64,000 nt of DNA from Maribacter_C sp947494565 (GCF_047345415.1 NZ_JBLFEP010000001.1:930001-994000), one strand, 5' to 3'. Shown: positions 1 to 9,645, counted from the stretch's first letter. Translations and numbers: made by a program. The notes: a model not told the origin generated them from the letters alone.

Positions 1-515
1 ATAAGGCCGGATTGATCCTCTTTTCCGATCAGGTCGAACTTTTTATTCCTCCTAAAAAAGGAAAAAGTCATGTACTACGTATCATACGCGAATTATTGGA
101 GTTTAAGCCCAAAAGCAACAAAACCGATATTGCCGAAGCGTTGAAGTTCATGACGAGTGTAATGAAAAAGAAAGCTATTGTTTTTGTGCTTTCCGATTTC
201 ATCTCCGACCATTACGAAAGAACACTAAAAATTACAGGCAATAAACACGATGTAACCGGAATTCGAGTCTATGATCACCGGGAAGAAGAAATTCCGAATT
301 TAGGTATGGTTCAAGTGAAAGATGCCGAAACCGGTGCGATCAAGCTTATCAATACCCAATCAAAAAGCGTTCGCGCGGCCTATGGAGCCTACCATCGTGA
401 GCGGGTGGATTATTTCAAGGATTCCTTCACCAAATCAGGCTGCGGTGTGTTGGATTGTAGGGTAGATGAGAGCTACGTAAAGAAATTGTTGGGCTACTTT
501 AAGCGAAGAGGGTAA
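1..515 (+). CDS. DUF58 domain protein, C-terminal part (Bat operon)
   Basis: Only the last ~170 codons are in the window; the reading frame is open through the left edge (codons phased from base 3), so the apparent TTG at 12 is internal. The visible part is the alpha/beta half of a DUF58 protein, with a beta-strand ending in FVLSDFIS that corresponds to the VWA-like core and a late strand reading TGIRVYD. DUF58 proteins are encoded next to MoxR AAA+ ATPases and VWA proteins and are thought to work with them at the membrane. The stop codon shares its last base with the ATG of the next gene (TAATG), so translational coupling is likely. MoxR should lie just upstream, outside the window. Confidence 0.85.
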   Translation, partial: KAGLILFSDQVELFIPPKKGKSHVLRIIRELLEFKPKSNKTDIAEALKFMTSVMKKKAIVFVLSDFISDHYERTLKITGNKHDVTGIRVYDHREEEIPNLGMVQVKDAETGAIKLINTQSKSVRAAYGAYHRERVDYFKDSFTKSGCGVLDCRVDESYVKKLLGYFKRRG

Positions 516-2179
516 TGAGAACGAGGTGTTATCTATTCAAATCTATGGAACGGACTTCTTTTTTAAGAGGTGTTGCCCTGGTATTGGCGCTACTCGGTTT
601 TAACTTTTCCAGTTTTGCGCAGACTACTCCCAAAGTGACCTCCGAAGTCGATACCACATCAATTAAAATCGGAGAGCAGGTCAAGTTCAAGGTAATAGTG
701 GAAGCGGACTCAACGGACCAAGTTATCTTTCCTGAAGGACAGACCTTTTCGCCACTCGAAACCGTTGAGGCCTTTGCTACCGATACCACCCGAAAAAATG
801 ATCGTCTTACACTGGCCAAAATCTATGCGCTGACACAGTTCGATTCAGGTTCCTATAAACTGCCGATGCAACGTATTGAAATCAACGGTCAAGGGTTTTT
901 CACCGATTCGTTACGAATCGATGTAGCTACCGTACCCGTTGATACCCTCGCTCAAAAAATGTTCGATATAAAGCCCTTGATCGAAGTAGACAAGAGTTAT
1001 CTCAACTGGTGGAAATGGTTTTTGGGCATTCTTGGAGCATTGTTGGTGATCGGCGGAGTACTCTACTGGTTCGTCTTCCGCAAAAAACCATTGTCCGAAG
1101 AAGAAAAAGTCGCGTTACTTCCCCCATATGATCGCGCATTGCTCGAGCTTAAAAAATTGGAGCACTCCAAATATCTAATTCAAGACGAGTATAAGCAATA
1201 CTATTCAGAACTTACGGAAATCGTGCGGTCCTATCTGGAAGAAGATGTCAACGTATCCGCATTGGAAAGTACCACCGATCAACTGATCGATAAGTTGGAA
1301 TTAATGACCGATGCTGGGGAATTGGAACTCGACAAAGAGACCATTGTTCAGTTCAAAAGAATCTTGCAAACCGCTGATTTGGTAAAATTCGCAAAATCGA
1401 AACCGGATACCTCCGTGGCGGAGCAAGATCGAAAATCCATAGAACAAATTGTAATCAAGACCCATGATGCGTTGCCTGAGCCTACTGAGGAAGAGCTCAT
1501 GCAACAGGCCGAATATCAAGAGGAACTCGAACGGAAAAAACAAAAGAAAAAAGTAATCATCGCCGTCGCGAGTATTGTAGCCGCTTTTGTACTATCCACG
1601 GTCGCAGCTATTGGCTATTACGGTTGGGAATATTCAAAAGATACGCTTTTGGGGCATCCTACCAAAGAGTTGTTGGAGGGGGAATGGGTATCAAGTGCCT
1701 ACGGGTATCCGCCAATTATCTTAGAAACTCCCAAGGTGTTGAAACGCCAAAAAGTCAAACTACCCCCAGAAACGAAAGAAGCCATTAAAGAGATTCAGGC
1801 TTTTGGGTACCGCAGTTCTTTAGGTTTGTTCACCATAGCCGCCACTTCTATAAGCATGACGCAGCTTGAGGAACCCAAATTTGAAGTCACGGTCGAGCAG
1901 ATGATGAAGAACTTTGAAACGATGGGTGCTAAAAACGTCATTACCAAAGAAGAGGAATTTGTTACCATCTCTGGGGTTAAAGGAGCTAAAGTCTACGGAA
2001 GTGGCAAATTTCCAGTGCCAGAATCAAAAGAACTCTTACGCGGTAAATATGCCATGATTTTATTTGGAGGAAAGGGTTTTCAACAGAATATCATCGTCAC
2101 TTGGTTAGATGGAGATCCCTATGCGGAGGAAATCGTTGACAAAATGCTCACCACTCTAGAAGTCAAAACGGAAATCTAA
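515..2179 (+). CDS. Bat-operon membrane protein, DUF4381/BatD-like plus C-terminal domain
   Basis: This 554-residue protein has a signal peptide ending near SSFAQ, an Ig-like extracytoplasmic N-terminal part, a membrane helix near residues 166-186 (WWKWFLGILGALLVIGG), a charged cytoplasmic helical region, a second helix near residues 345-367, and a C-terminal ~180-residue domain I do not recognise. The first half resembles the DUF4381-type protein often found between DUF58 and BatA genes. An ATG at 545 also fits the signal peptide and could be the real start; 515 is kept because it overlaps the upstream stop. The two-helix architecture makes it longer than a simple DUF4381 protein. Its role in the Bat complex is inferred from context only. 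Confidence 0.7.
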   Translation: MRTRCYLFKSMERTSFLRGVALVLALLGFNFSSFAQTTPKVTSEVDTTSIKIGEQVKFKVIVEADSTDQVIFPEGQTFSPLETVEAFATDTTRKNDRLTLAKIYALTQFDSGSYKLPMQRIEINGQGFFTDSLRIDVATVPVDTLAQKMFDIKPLIEVDKSYLNWWKWFLGILGALLVIGGVLYWFVFRKKPLSEEEKVALLPPYDRALLELKKLEHSKYLIQDEYKQYYSELTEIVRSYLEEDVNVSALESTTDQLIDKLELMTDAGELELDKETIVQFKRILQTADLVKFAKSKPDTSVAEQDRKSIEQIVIKTHDALPEPTEEELMQQAEYQEELERKKQKKKVIIAVASIVAAFVLSTVAAIGYYGWEYSKDTLLGHPTKELLEGEWVSSAYGYPPIILETPKVLKRQKVKLPPETKEAIKEIQAFGYRSSLGLFTIAATSISMTQLEEPKFEVTVEQMMKNFETMGAKNVITKEEEFVTISGVKGAKVYGSGKFPVPESKELLRGKYAMILFGGKGFQQNIIVTWLDGDPYAEEIVDKMLTTLEVKTEI

Positions 2180-3178
2180 ATGCTGAAAGATATTGAATTC
2201 GCCAATCCTGATTTTTTTTGGTTGCTTTTACTGCTTCCATTGGCTATTCTATGGTACTTTTTCAAGCGCAACGAACAAAGTGCATCACTCACAATTTCAA
2301 GTAGTCAAGGTTTTACGAAACAAGGTATTCTGCCTAAATTAAGACCGTTGCTCTTCGCCCTTAGATTATTGGCTTTGGCCGCAATAATAGTTGCTATGGC
2401 TCGACCGCAGACCAAAGATGTTTCCACGAGAACCAAAACTACCAAAGGTATCGATATCGTGATGGCCATCGATGTTAGTTCAAGTATGTTGGCCCGAGAT
2501 CTAAAACCCAATCGGCTTTCCGCTTTAAAAGAAGTTGCTGCCGATTTTATCAGAAAACGCCCCAGCGATAGAATAGGTCTTGTGGCCTATGCCGGGGAAG
2601 GCTATACCAAAACACCGATCACAAGTGACAAATCGATTGTGCTGAGTGCACTTCGGGAAATAACATACGGCCAATTAAATGATGGTACGGCAATAGGAAT
2701 GGGACTGGCAACTTCGGTCAACCGATTGAAAGAGAGCAAGGCCATTAGTAAAATTATAATTCTTTTAACTGACGGAGTCAATAATTCTGGCTTTATTGAA
2801 CCACAAACGGCGGCTGACCTAGCGATCGAATACGGCATTAAGACCTATACGATCGGTCTGGGCACCAATGGAAATGCCTTATCACCTATAGCGTATAATG
2901 CCGATGGCTCTTTTCGATATGGTATGCGCCAAGTGGAAATCGATGAGGCCCTTTTAGAAGACATTGCCAAAGTAACCGGCGGAAAATATTTTAGGGCCAC
3001 TGATAATGAAAAACTGGAGGCCATTTATGATGAGATCAATAAACTCGAAAAAACTGAAATCGAAGAATTCAGGTATACGAGATATGAGGAGAAATTCAGG
3101 CCATGGGTACTCTTGGCCGGATTACTATTGTTGTTGGAATGGATTCTAAGAAACACGCTTTTCAGAAGTTTTATTTAG
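2180..3178 (+). CDS. batA: BatA, VWA-domain membrane protein
   Basis: The 332-residue protein has two N-terminal membrane helices (about residues 12-28 and 56-74), a von Willebrand factor A domain with a complete MIDAS metal site (DVSSS at 98-102, a threonine in NDGTAIG, and the aspartate of LLTDG), and a C-terminal membrane helix. BatA was named for the Bacteroides aerotolerance operon and is thought to form an envelope complex with BatB-E and a MoxR ATPase. The start follows the upstream stop with no gap. BatB is 3 bases downstream and is a paralogue with the same layout, suggesting the pair act together. Confidence 0.9.
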   Translation: MLKDIEFANPDFFWLLLLLPLAILWYFFKRNEQSASLTISSSQGFTKQGILPKLRPLLFALRLLALAAIIVAMARPQTKDVSTRTKTTKGIDIVMAIDVSSSMLARDLKPNRLSALKEVAADFIRKRPSDRIGLVAYAGEGYTKTPITSDKSIVLSALREITYGQLNDGTAIGMGLATSVNRLKESKAISKIIILLTDGVNNSGFIEPQTAADLAIEYGIKTYTIGLGTNGNALSPIAYNADGSFRYGMRQVEIDEALLEDIAKVTGGKYFRATDNEKLEAIYDEINKLEKTEIEEFRYTRYEEKFRPWVLLAGLLLLLEWILRNTLFRSFI

Positions 3179-3181
3179 CAC

Positions 3182-4228
3182 ATGATTCAATTAGACGAAA
3201 AAATATATTTCTATCTGCTCTTCATCATTCCGGTGGTGGTCGTCTTCTTTGTGTTGCTTCAGGTTTGGAAAAAAAGAACACAAAAAAAGTTTGCTGACTA
3301 TCCCCTATTGAGGCGACTCACGCCGAATCGTTCCAATTTCAAATCTACCTTGAAACTCATTCTTTTTCTAATGGGATTATCGTTTCTGACGTTAGGCCTG
3401 GTCAATCCGAAAATAGGCACAAAACTTGAAACAGTAAAAAGAGAGGGAGTCGACATCGTCTTTGCTGTAGATGTTTCCAAAAGTATGTTGGCAGAGGACA
3501 TTGCGCCGAACCGTCTGGAGAAAGCAAAACGACTGGTTTCTGAAATCATCAATCAATTGGCCAGTGACCGAATAGGTATTATCGCCTATGCGGGTCAAGC
3601 CTTTCCACAATTGCCCATTACCACGGATTACGGAGCCGCAAAAATGTTCTTGCAAAGTATGAATACCGATATGCTTACCTCGCAAGGCACCGCTATTGAC
3701 CAAGCAATCGAACTTGCAACTACTTATTACGACGATGAAGATCAGACCAATCGGGTACTGTTCATCATCTCGGACGGGGAAGATCATTCGGAAGGCACAA
3801 CCTTAGGTGCTGTTGAAGATGCCACCGAGCTGGGTATTCAGATCTATACTATAAGCGTGGGCACACCTAAAGGGGGACCCATTCCGATAAAACGAAACGG
3901 GGTGGTCGAAAGCTTAAAAAAAGATGCCAAGGGAGAAGTGGTCATTACGAAGCTCAATGAAGATGTCTTAATCGATATCGCCGATGACGGCAATGGCGAA
4001 TACATCAATGGATCGAATACCGATGAAGCCGTCGAGTATATCAAGGAACAGCTGAACCAAATGGATAAAAAGGAATTCGAGGCCAAACAATTTGCCGAAT
4101 ACAAAGACCAATACCAATGGTTTTTGGGCGCGGGCCTGTTGTTTCTATTTTTAGATATATTCGTGTTGGACCGAAAAACCCAATGGTTGAAGAAATTGAA
4201 TTTGTTTAACGAGAAAAAAGTCGACTAG
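3182..4228 (+). CDS. batB: BatB, VWA-domain membrane protein
   Basis: This is a 348-residue paralogue of BatA with two N-terminal membrane helices, a VWA domain with MIDAS residues DVSKS at 97-101 and the FIISDGEDHSEG strand, and a membrane helix near the C-terminus (WFLGAGLLFLFLDIF). A family-typical insert rich in charged residues lies between the VWA core and the last helix. It is co-directional with batA and batC, and batC starts on the base after its stop. The intact metal site suggests it binds Mg/Mn and a partner protein; BatC is the likely partner given the order. Confidence 0.9.
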   Translation: MIQLDEKIYFYLLFIIPVVVVFFVLLQVWKKRTQKKFADYPLLRRLTPNRSNFKSTLKLILFLMGLSFLTLGLVNPKIGTKLETVKREGVDIVFAVDVSKSMLAEDIAPNRLEKAKRLVSEIINQLASDRIGIIAYAGQAFPQLPITTDYGAAKMFLQSMNTDMLTSQGTAIDQAIELATTYYDDEDQTNRVLFIISDGEDHSEGTTLGAVEDATELGIQIYTISVGTPKGGPIPIKRNGVVESLKKDAKGEVVITKLNEDVLIDIADDGNGEYINGSNTDEAVEYIKEQLNQMDKKEFEAKQFAEYKDQYQWFLGAGLLFLFLDIFVLDRKTQWLKKLNLFNEKKVD

Positions 4229-5062
4229 ATGAGGATATCGGTAGTTCTTATTTTATTGGTGTGTACCTTTTCCTATGCTCAGGATGATAGCGAAAAGATA
4301 CAGGCCCTGAATGAGTCAAAAAACCTTACTTGGGAAGGTAATAAAGACATTTCCGAAGATAATTTCATTGAGGCCGAGGTAGACTATAGAAAGGCCATTT
4401 CGAAGAGCGACGAAAATGTCGCCGCTCCGTTTAACCTAGGTAATGCCTACTATAGGAACGAAACCTTCAGTGAGGCTTTTGGCCGGTTCAAGGAAGCTGG
4501 AGAAACCGCTACCGCGAAGCCTGATAAGCACAAGGCATATCACAACATGGGCAACGTGTTCATGAAACGAAAGGAATATGAAAAAGCGGTGGAGGCCTAT
4601 AAAGAAGCCCTACGTAATAATCCTACCGATGAAGAAACACGCTATAACCTGGCATTGGCCAAAGAGCTATTGAAAAAACAGCAAGACGAGCAGAAGAACG
4701 ACCAAAACGAAGACAACAAAGAGAATAAGGACAACGAGGATAAAAAAGACGAAAACGAGGACAAAAAAGAGGGTGACCAGGGAGATCAGGACAAAGAAGA
4801 CCAAAAAGACGAAGGAGATCAGGGAGACCAAGAAAAAGAAGAGAACAAAGAAGGCGAAGGAGACCAAAAAGAAGAACAAGAAAAGCAGCCAGATAAAGGA
4901 GATCAGGAAAAAGAGCAACAACAACCAAGACCCAACCAATTGTCAAAGCAGCAAATTCAAAACCTGCTTGAGGCCATGCAGAACGAAGAGAAAAAAGTAC
5001 AGCAGAAAATAGATGCCCAGAAGGTGAAGGGAGTTAAGGTAAAAAACGAAAAAGACTGGTAG
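4229..5062 (+). CDS. batC: BatC, TPR protein with a long Lys/Glu/Asp/Gln tail
   Basis: The 277-residue protein has a signal peptide (cleaved near TFSYAQ), two or more TPR units (PFNLGNAYYRNE, AYHNMGNVFMKRKEYEKAVEAYKEAL, ETRYNLALAKELL), then a low-complexity segment of ~85 residues made almost wholly of K, E, D, Q, N and G (about nt 4669-4925), and a short ordered C-terminus with LSKQQIQNLLEAM. TPRs mediate protein binding, so BatC is probably the adaptor of the Bat complex. The acidic/basic tail creates long antisense open frames that are not genes. Its repetitive codons would tolerate in-frame length change. Confidence 0.85.
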   Translation: MRISVVLILLVCTFSYAQDDSEKIQALNESKNLTWEGNKDISEDNFIEAEVDYRKAISKSDENVAAPFNLGNAYYRNETFSEAFGRFKEAGETATAKPDKHKAYHNMGNVFMKRKEYEKAVEAYKEALRNNPTDEETRYNLALAKELLKKQQDEQKNDQNEDNKENKDNEDKKDENEDKKEGDQGDQDKEDQKDEGDQGDQEKEENKEGEGDQKEEQEKQPDKGDQEKEQQQPRPNQLSKQQIQNLLEAMQNEEKKVQQKIDAQKVKGVKVKNEKDW

Positions 5063-5066
5063 TGCA

Positions 5067-6839
5067 ATGCTGAAAAAGTTATATATCATACTTGCGTTCA
5101 TTTTCGCAGCGCTCCCGCTTGCAGCTCAAAATGACCAAGCGGTCAGCTTTGAATTAAAGCTTAGTAGGCAAAAACTAGGGATTAATGAGCGATTGCGGGT
5201 AGAGTTTGCCATGAATCAGGATGGCGACAATTTTTCTCCACCTAAATTCGAGGGTTTCCGGGTTTTGATGGGTCCGCTCCAGTCGATCAGTTCTTCGTGG
5301 GTCAACGGGGTTCGCAGTTATTCTAAAACCTACTCCTATACCCTGGCTCCGAAGGCTAGAGGGAAGTTTACTATTGGTCAGGCCTCGATTGTTATCGGAG
5401 GCAAAACCTATAAGTCACTGGCAAAACAAGTTGAAGTCACCGCTGCCGTAGACAAGCCTAGTGATCAAATGACAGTTGACGATGTGGCCGACGAAAGTTT
5501 GCATTTGGTCGCTGAGGTCTCCAAAACCCGTCCGTACCTTAACGAAGCGGTTAGTGTTGTGTACAAATTATACGTGAGTCCGTCCATAAGCGTTTCCAAT
5601 TACATCCCCTTGGACAATCCGAAATACAACAATTTCTGGAGTCAAGATATTCCTGTCTCCATTAGAAATGCGAAGAACGGCACCTATAAGGGCAAAGCAT
5701 ATCGCTACGTGATTTTAAAACGGGTAGTATTGTACCCTCAGAAGACCGGTAAATTGGACATCGAGCCCCTTTCTTTAGAAGTGACGGTCGACGTGCCCAC
5801 CAACAAACGTGATTTCTTCGGGGGGCGAATCTATTCACAGACCAATAAGACCGTTTCGGCCGGAAAACGCATCATCGACGTAAAGCCGTTGCCCTTAGAA
5901 GGAAGACCTGCAGATTTCAGCGGCGCCGTGGGCGATTTTGACTTCTCGGTCACCACAAGTAAAAACCGTTTGAATGCCTCCGAATCATTACAGGCCAAAG
6001 TAGAAGTGAGTGGTAAGGGAAATCTAAAACTCTTTCAACTGCCCGAGCCCAATCTGCCGAGTTCATTGGAAGTATATGAGCCCGAGTTCAACGAAAAGGT
6101 ACGTACCACGCTGGCTGGATCACAGGGCAAAGTGAGCAACAGTTACACAGTCGTTCCTGAATTCAAAGGTAAATACCCCATACCGCCCATATCGTTCAGT
6201 TATTTCAATCCGAAAACTGAAGAATACATTACCCGTTCCTCTGACGAAATTGTAATCAATGTACTTGAGGGCCCGACCAACGGCTCTTTGGGAACCGTGC
6301 CCTCTGCTGCGAACCGACAGACCGTTGTGGCCACTGGAGATCAGTTCAACTTTATTAAGATAAAGCCTAACCTTACCACCATTGGAACCCACTATTTTGT
6401 GGGCACATCACGATTTTGGCTCTGGTTACTTTTGCCTTTAGCCTTCATTCCGATAGCTATTCTTCTTCGCAAAAAGCGAGAGGCCATTGCAGGGGATGTT
6501 GCAGGAAACAAGATTAAAAAGGCGAACAGGCTCGCCAGAAAGTATCTATCGGCTTCAAAGAAGGCCCTAGGTGATAAAGATTCGTTTTATGTGGCCCTTG
6601 AAAAAGGACTCCATAACTATCTGAAGGCGAAACTTAAAATCGAGACTTCTGAATTCAGTAAGGACAAGATCGATACCCTACTCTCTCAAAGAGAAGTGGA
6701 CAGCGCGACAAAAGACGGATTTATCGGTCTGCTAAAAAACTGTGAAATGGCCCGATACAGTCCTTTTTCAGATGTGCAAATGCAACAGGATTACGATAAG
6801 GCCAGTGAGGTCATCTCCTATTTAGACAAACAATTATAG
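5067..6839 (+). CDS. batD: BatD, oxygen-tolerance family membrane protein
   Basis: This is a 590-residue protein with a signal peptide ending near PLAAQ, a large extracytoplasmic region of repeated Ig-like beta domains (for example VSFELKLSRQKLGINERLRV and the duplicated FDFSVTTSKNRLNASESLQ), one membrane helix near residues 447-468 (WLWLLLPLAFIPIAILLRKK), and a cytoplasmic helical C-terminus. This layout and length match BatD. It lies 4 bases after batC and 2 bases before batE, so it is part of the same transcript. Biochemical function is not known for the family; an envelope scaffold is the usual inference. Confidence 0.9.
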   Translation: MLKKLYIILAFIFAALPLAAQNDQAVSFELKLSRQKLGINERLRVEFAMNQDGDNFSPPKFEGFRVLMGPLQSISSSWVNGVRSYSKTYSYTLAPKARGKFTIGQASIVIGGKTYKSLAKQVEVTAAVDKPSDQMTVDDVADESLHLVAEVSKTRPYLNEAVSVVYKLYVSPSISVSNYIPLDNPKYNNFWSQDIPVSIRNAKNGTYKGKAYRYVILKRVVLYPQKTGKLDIEPLSLEVTVDVPTNKRDFFGGRIYSQTNKTVSAGKRIIDVKPLPLEGRPADFSGAVGDFDFSVTTSKNRLNASESLQAKVEVSGKGNLKLFQLPEPNLPSSLEVYEPEFNEKVRTTLAGSQGKVSNSYTVVPEFKGKYPIPPISFSYFNPKTEEYITRSSDEIVINVLEGPTNGSLGTVPSAANRQTVVATGDQFNFIKIKPNLTTIGTHYFVGTSRFWLWLLLPLAFIPIAILLRKKREAIAGDVAGNKIKKANRLARKYLSASKKALGDKDSFYVALEKGLHNYLKAKLKIETSEFSKDKIDTLLSQREVDSATKDGFIGLLKNCEMARYSPFSDVQMQQDYDKASEVISYLDKQL

Positions 6840-6841
6840 GT

Positions 6842-7603
6842 ATGTTACGTGCAACACTTGCTATTCTAATGCTACTATGCTCCTTTTTTATTCAAGGGCA
6901 GAACGAAACTATTTTCAATACGGGAACTGAAGCCTATAATGAAGGAGACTACAACAAGGCCATAGAGAGCTACCTCAAGATATTGGAAAATGGGGAACAT
7001 TCGGCCGAGCTATACTACAATCTAGGCAATGCCTATTACAAGCTCAATCAAATAGCTCCAAGCATCTATTACTATGAAAAAGCGTTGTTATTGAAGCCCA
7101 ACGATCCCGAAATACGAAACAATCTGGGGTATGCCCAGAATATGACCTTAGATGCCATTGAAATGATGCCTGAAACGGGGCTTTCCAAAATATACACGAA
7201 CATTGTGGGTATGTTATCTTTCGATCAGTGGGGGTACGCCGCGGTCGCCTTTATGATGCTTTTTGTACTGCTCTATATTGCCTTCTATTATCTAAATTAT
7301 GCCACTCAAAAACGGATCGCCTTTATTTTAGGGATGTTTGCCCTTTTGCTCGCCATAAGCGCTACTGCACTTGCATATATGTCCTATAGCGATTTTCAAG
7401 CAGACCGACCGGCCATTGTATTTACCGACGAAGTTATCATAAAATCAGAACCTAACGATAGAAGTCAGGAAGTTTTTCGATTACATGAAGGGACGAAACT
7501 CAATGTTCTGGAAGAGTTTAACGATTGGAAAAAAATACGAATCGCCGATGGTCAAATCGGTTGGTTGACTTCAGAAAACATTAAACTGTTAAAGGACTTT
7601 TAA
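6842..7603 (+). CDS. batE: BatE, TPR and SH3b membrane protein
   Basis: A signal peptide is followed by TPR repeats (IFNTGTEAYNEGDYNKAIE, ELYYNLGNAYYKLNQ), two membrane helices (about residues 133-156 and 160-181) and a C-terminal bacterial SH3-like domain (KSEPNDRSQEVFRLHEGTKLNVLEE and WLTSENIKLL). This is the usual BatE architecture at 253 residues. It is the last gene of the operon: 60 bases separate it from the next start, and a separate promoter-like box lies in that gap. SH3b domains often bind peptidoglycan or peptides, which would place the C-terminus in the periplasm. Confidence 0.88.
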   Translation: MLRATLAILMLLCSFFIQGQNETIFNTGTEAYNEGDYNKAIESYLKILENGEHSAELYYNLGNAYYKLNQIAPSIYYYEKALLLKPNDPEIRNNLGYAQNMTLDAIEMMPETGLSKIYTNIVGMLSFDQWGYAAVAFMMLFVLLYIAFYYLNYATQKRIAFILGMFALLLAISATALAYMSYSDFQADRPAIVFTDEVIIKSEPNDRSQEVFRLHEGTKLNVLEEFNDWKKIRIADGQIGWLTSENIKLLKDF

Positions 7604-7636
7604 AATTTTGTTAACAGAAAATGATAGTAATACTTT

Positions 7637-7644
7637 TATCTTTA
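7637..7644 (+). promoter_or_regulatory. Promoter -7 box (TATCTTTA)
   Basis: The sequence fits the Bacteroidota -7 pattern TAnnTTTG in seven of eight positions and lies 19 bases before the ATG at 7664. A TTTTG at 7606-7610 is 26 bases away, longer than the usual 19-21, so the -33 element is uncertain. Confidence 0.4.
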
Positions 7645-7663
7645 TATTTTCTTCCCTTTTTTT

Positions 7664-7960
7664 ATGAAAACACCAATGCTCATCATACTGTCCTTTTTGT
7701 TGGTTACGGCCATTCTGGCTCCAACGCTATTGATTTTGGTCGAGAATGGTGAAAACACTTCCGTTGCGATAGATTTCAACGAAGAAGAAAAAAAAGAGGA
7801 AAAAAAAGAAGTAGGTGAAAACGACTTCTTCTTGGGTTCGAATACGAACGCACCGATTGTCGTGCACGTTGAAATCGCTTCGATGGCAAATTTTTACTTG
7901 GAAAGCGACTATTCAACGGCCTTGGCCATTTTTCTTCCACCCCCTAAACAGCTCGCTTAA
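7664..7960 (+). CDS. Small single-pass membrane protein, unrecognised
   Basis: The 98-residue protein has one N-terminal hydrophobic helix (MLIILSFLLVTAILAPTLLI), then a Glu/Lys-rich stretch (about residues 41-50, EEEKKEEKKE), and a C-terminus with alternating hydrophobic residues ending in PPPKQLA. I do not recognise a family. It stands between batE and a SulP transporter in the same direction, has its own promoter-like box, and is probably a small envelope protein. The helix may be an uncleaved anchor or a signal peptide. Confidence 0.6.
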   Translation: MKTPMLIILSFLLVTAILAPTLLILVENGENTSVAIDFNEEEKKEEKKEVGENDFFLGSNTNAPIVVHVEIASMANFYLESDYSTALAIFLPPPKQLA

Positions 7961-8031
7961 GGTATCTGTTATTTTATTTTCGATTAACTAATCAGTCTTC
8001 ATGAGTACAATGAGGACCCAACTACTTTTTT

Positions 8032-9609
8032 ATGTTTAAATATTTAAAGAACGACCTACCCGCTAGTATCGTTGTATTTTTCGTAGCATTGCCCTTGTGT
8101 TTGGGCATTGCCCTGGCAAGTGGAGCCCCACTATTCTCTGGCCTTATTGCCGGTATTATCGGCGGTATTGTCGTAGGTGTGGCCAGCGGATCCCATATCG
8201 GTGTCAGTGGACCTGCTGCCGGTTTAGCTGCCATTGTTTTGACCGCGATCGGAGCATTAGGTGGTTTTGAAAACTTCCTCCTTGCTGTAGTTTTAGGAGG
8301 GGCCATACAATTGGGGTTTGGAATTTTAAAGGCAGGTATCATTGGCTATTACTTTCCCTCTTCCGTAATCAAGGGAATGTTGACGGGAATAGGTATCATC
8401 ATCATCTTGAAACAAATTCCGCATTTCTTTGGATATGATCCCGACCCAGAAGGTGACTTTGCCTTTTTTCAAGTGGATGGGGAAAATACATTTACGGAAA
8501 TACTACAAACTTTTAATAACATAAGCCCGGGAGCAACTATAATCGCCCTAATCGGTCTCGGCATACTATTGCTCTGGAGTAATATCCTATCTAAAAAAGG
8601 AAAGATTTTTCAACTTGTGCAAGGGCCGCTGGTCGCTGTAGTGGTTGGCATCATTTTTTTCAATCTCACCAAAGGCAACGAGATATGGGGTATTTCAGCC
8701 GATCATTTAGTAAGCGTGCCGGTACCTGAGGATGCATCTTCCTTTTTGGCACAATTCAGTTTTCCGAATTTCGGTGCCATTACGAATCCTCAAATATGGA
8801 TTACGGCTTTCACCATTGCCCTCGTTGCAAGTCTGGAGACATTGCTCTGTGTAGAAGCGACGGATAAGCTGGATCCCGAAAAACGGGTTACCCCCACCAA
8901 CCGTGAACTACTAGCGCAGGGTACTGGTAATATCATCTCAGGTATGATCGGCGGTCTACCTATAACACAGGTAATCGTTAGGAGTTCGGCTAACATTCAA
9001 TCAGGGGGTAAGACGAAAATGGCAGCGATTATTCATGGTTTCTTCTTATTGACCTCGGTAATTCTCATTCCTAGGCTATTGAACATGATTCCGCTTTCGG
9101 TGTTGGCGGCGGTTCTTTTTATCGTTGGTTTTAAACTAGCCAAGCCGGCACTGTTCAAAACCATGTATAATTTGGGTTGGAAACAGTTTATTCCGTTTAT
9201 CGTTACGGTGCTCGGCATCGTATTTACCGATTTATTGATCGGTATCGGACTCGGACTCGCTGTTGGAATCATCGTCATCCTGATTAAAAGCTACCAGAAC
9301 TCCCATTTTCTACATATGGAAGGAGAAGATGTAGACGATGGTAAGATTAAAATGACCCTAGCAGAAGAGGTGACATTCTTTAACAAAGGTGCTATCTTAA
9401 AGGAATTGGATAAACTTCCCGAAAATTCATTTTTGGAGCTTGATGTCAGCAAAACGAGATACCTTGATAATGATATCATCGAAATCTTGGAAGATTTTTC
9501 CGAAAAGGCGAGAAATAGAAATATCAATATCAAGCTAGTTTCCGAGCGTGGCGTGGTTGAAAATCCTCCTAGCTATATCGAGTTCTTCAAGCTGCGTAAA
9601 AAAGCCTAG
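8032..9609 (+). CDS. SulP family anion/bicarbonate transporter
   Basis: This is a 525-residue polytopic protein with ~11-12 membrane helices. The N-terminus carries the SulP signature (PASIVVFFVALPLCLGIALASG and the following glycine-rich GIIGGIVVGVASGSHIGVSGP). A degenerate STAS domain follows the last helix (about residues 430-525). Sulfate was the first substrate described for SulP, but members next to carbonic anhydrases are often bicarbonate transporters. A beta-carbonic anhydrase begins 36 bases downstream, so inorganic carbon uptake is the preferred reading here. A second SulP gene lies 3 kb downstream and differs in having a full STAS domain. Confidence 0.88.
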   Translation: MFKYLKNDLPASIVVFFVALPLCLGIALASGAPLFSGLIAGIIGGIVVGVASGSHIGVSGPAAGLAAIVLTAIGALGGFENFLLAVVLGGAIQLGFGILKAGIIGYYFPSSVIKGMLTGIGIIIILKQIPHFFGYDPDPEGDFAFFQVDGENTFTEILQTFNNISPGATIIALIGLGILLLWSNILSKKGKIFQLVQGPLVAVVVGIIFFNLTKGNEIWGISADHLVSVPVPEDASSFLAQFSFPNFGAITNPQIWITAFTIALVASLETLLCVEATDKLDPEKRVTPTNRELLAQGTGNIISGMIGGLPITQVIVRSSANIQSGGKTKMAAIIHGFFLLTSVILIPRLLNMIPLSVLAAVLFIVGFKLAKPALFKTMYNLGWKQFIPFIVTVLGIVFTDLLIGIGLGLAVGIIVILIKSYQNSHFLHMEGEDVDDGKIKMTLAEEVTFFNKGAILKELDKLPENSFLELDVSKTRYLDNDIIEILEDFSEKARNRNINIKLVSERGVVENPPSYIEFFKLRKKA

Positions 9610-9645
9610 TATATCATTTGAATCAATAAAAAATAATCTTAAGAA

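Noticed and set aside
4623..4946. Long antisense open frames opposite batC
   Set aside because: They come from the Lys/Glu/Asp/Gln-rich coding region, which contains no stop codons in other frames, and have low-complexity Leu/Phe/Val products without any family.
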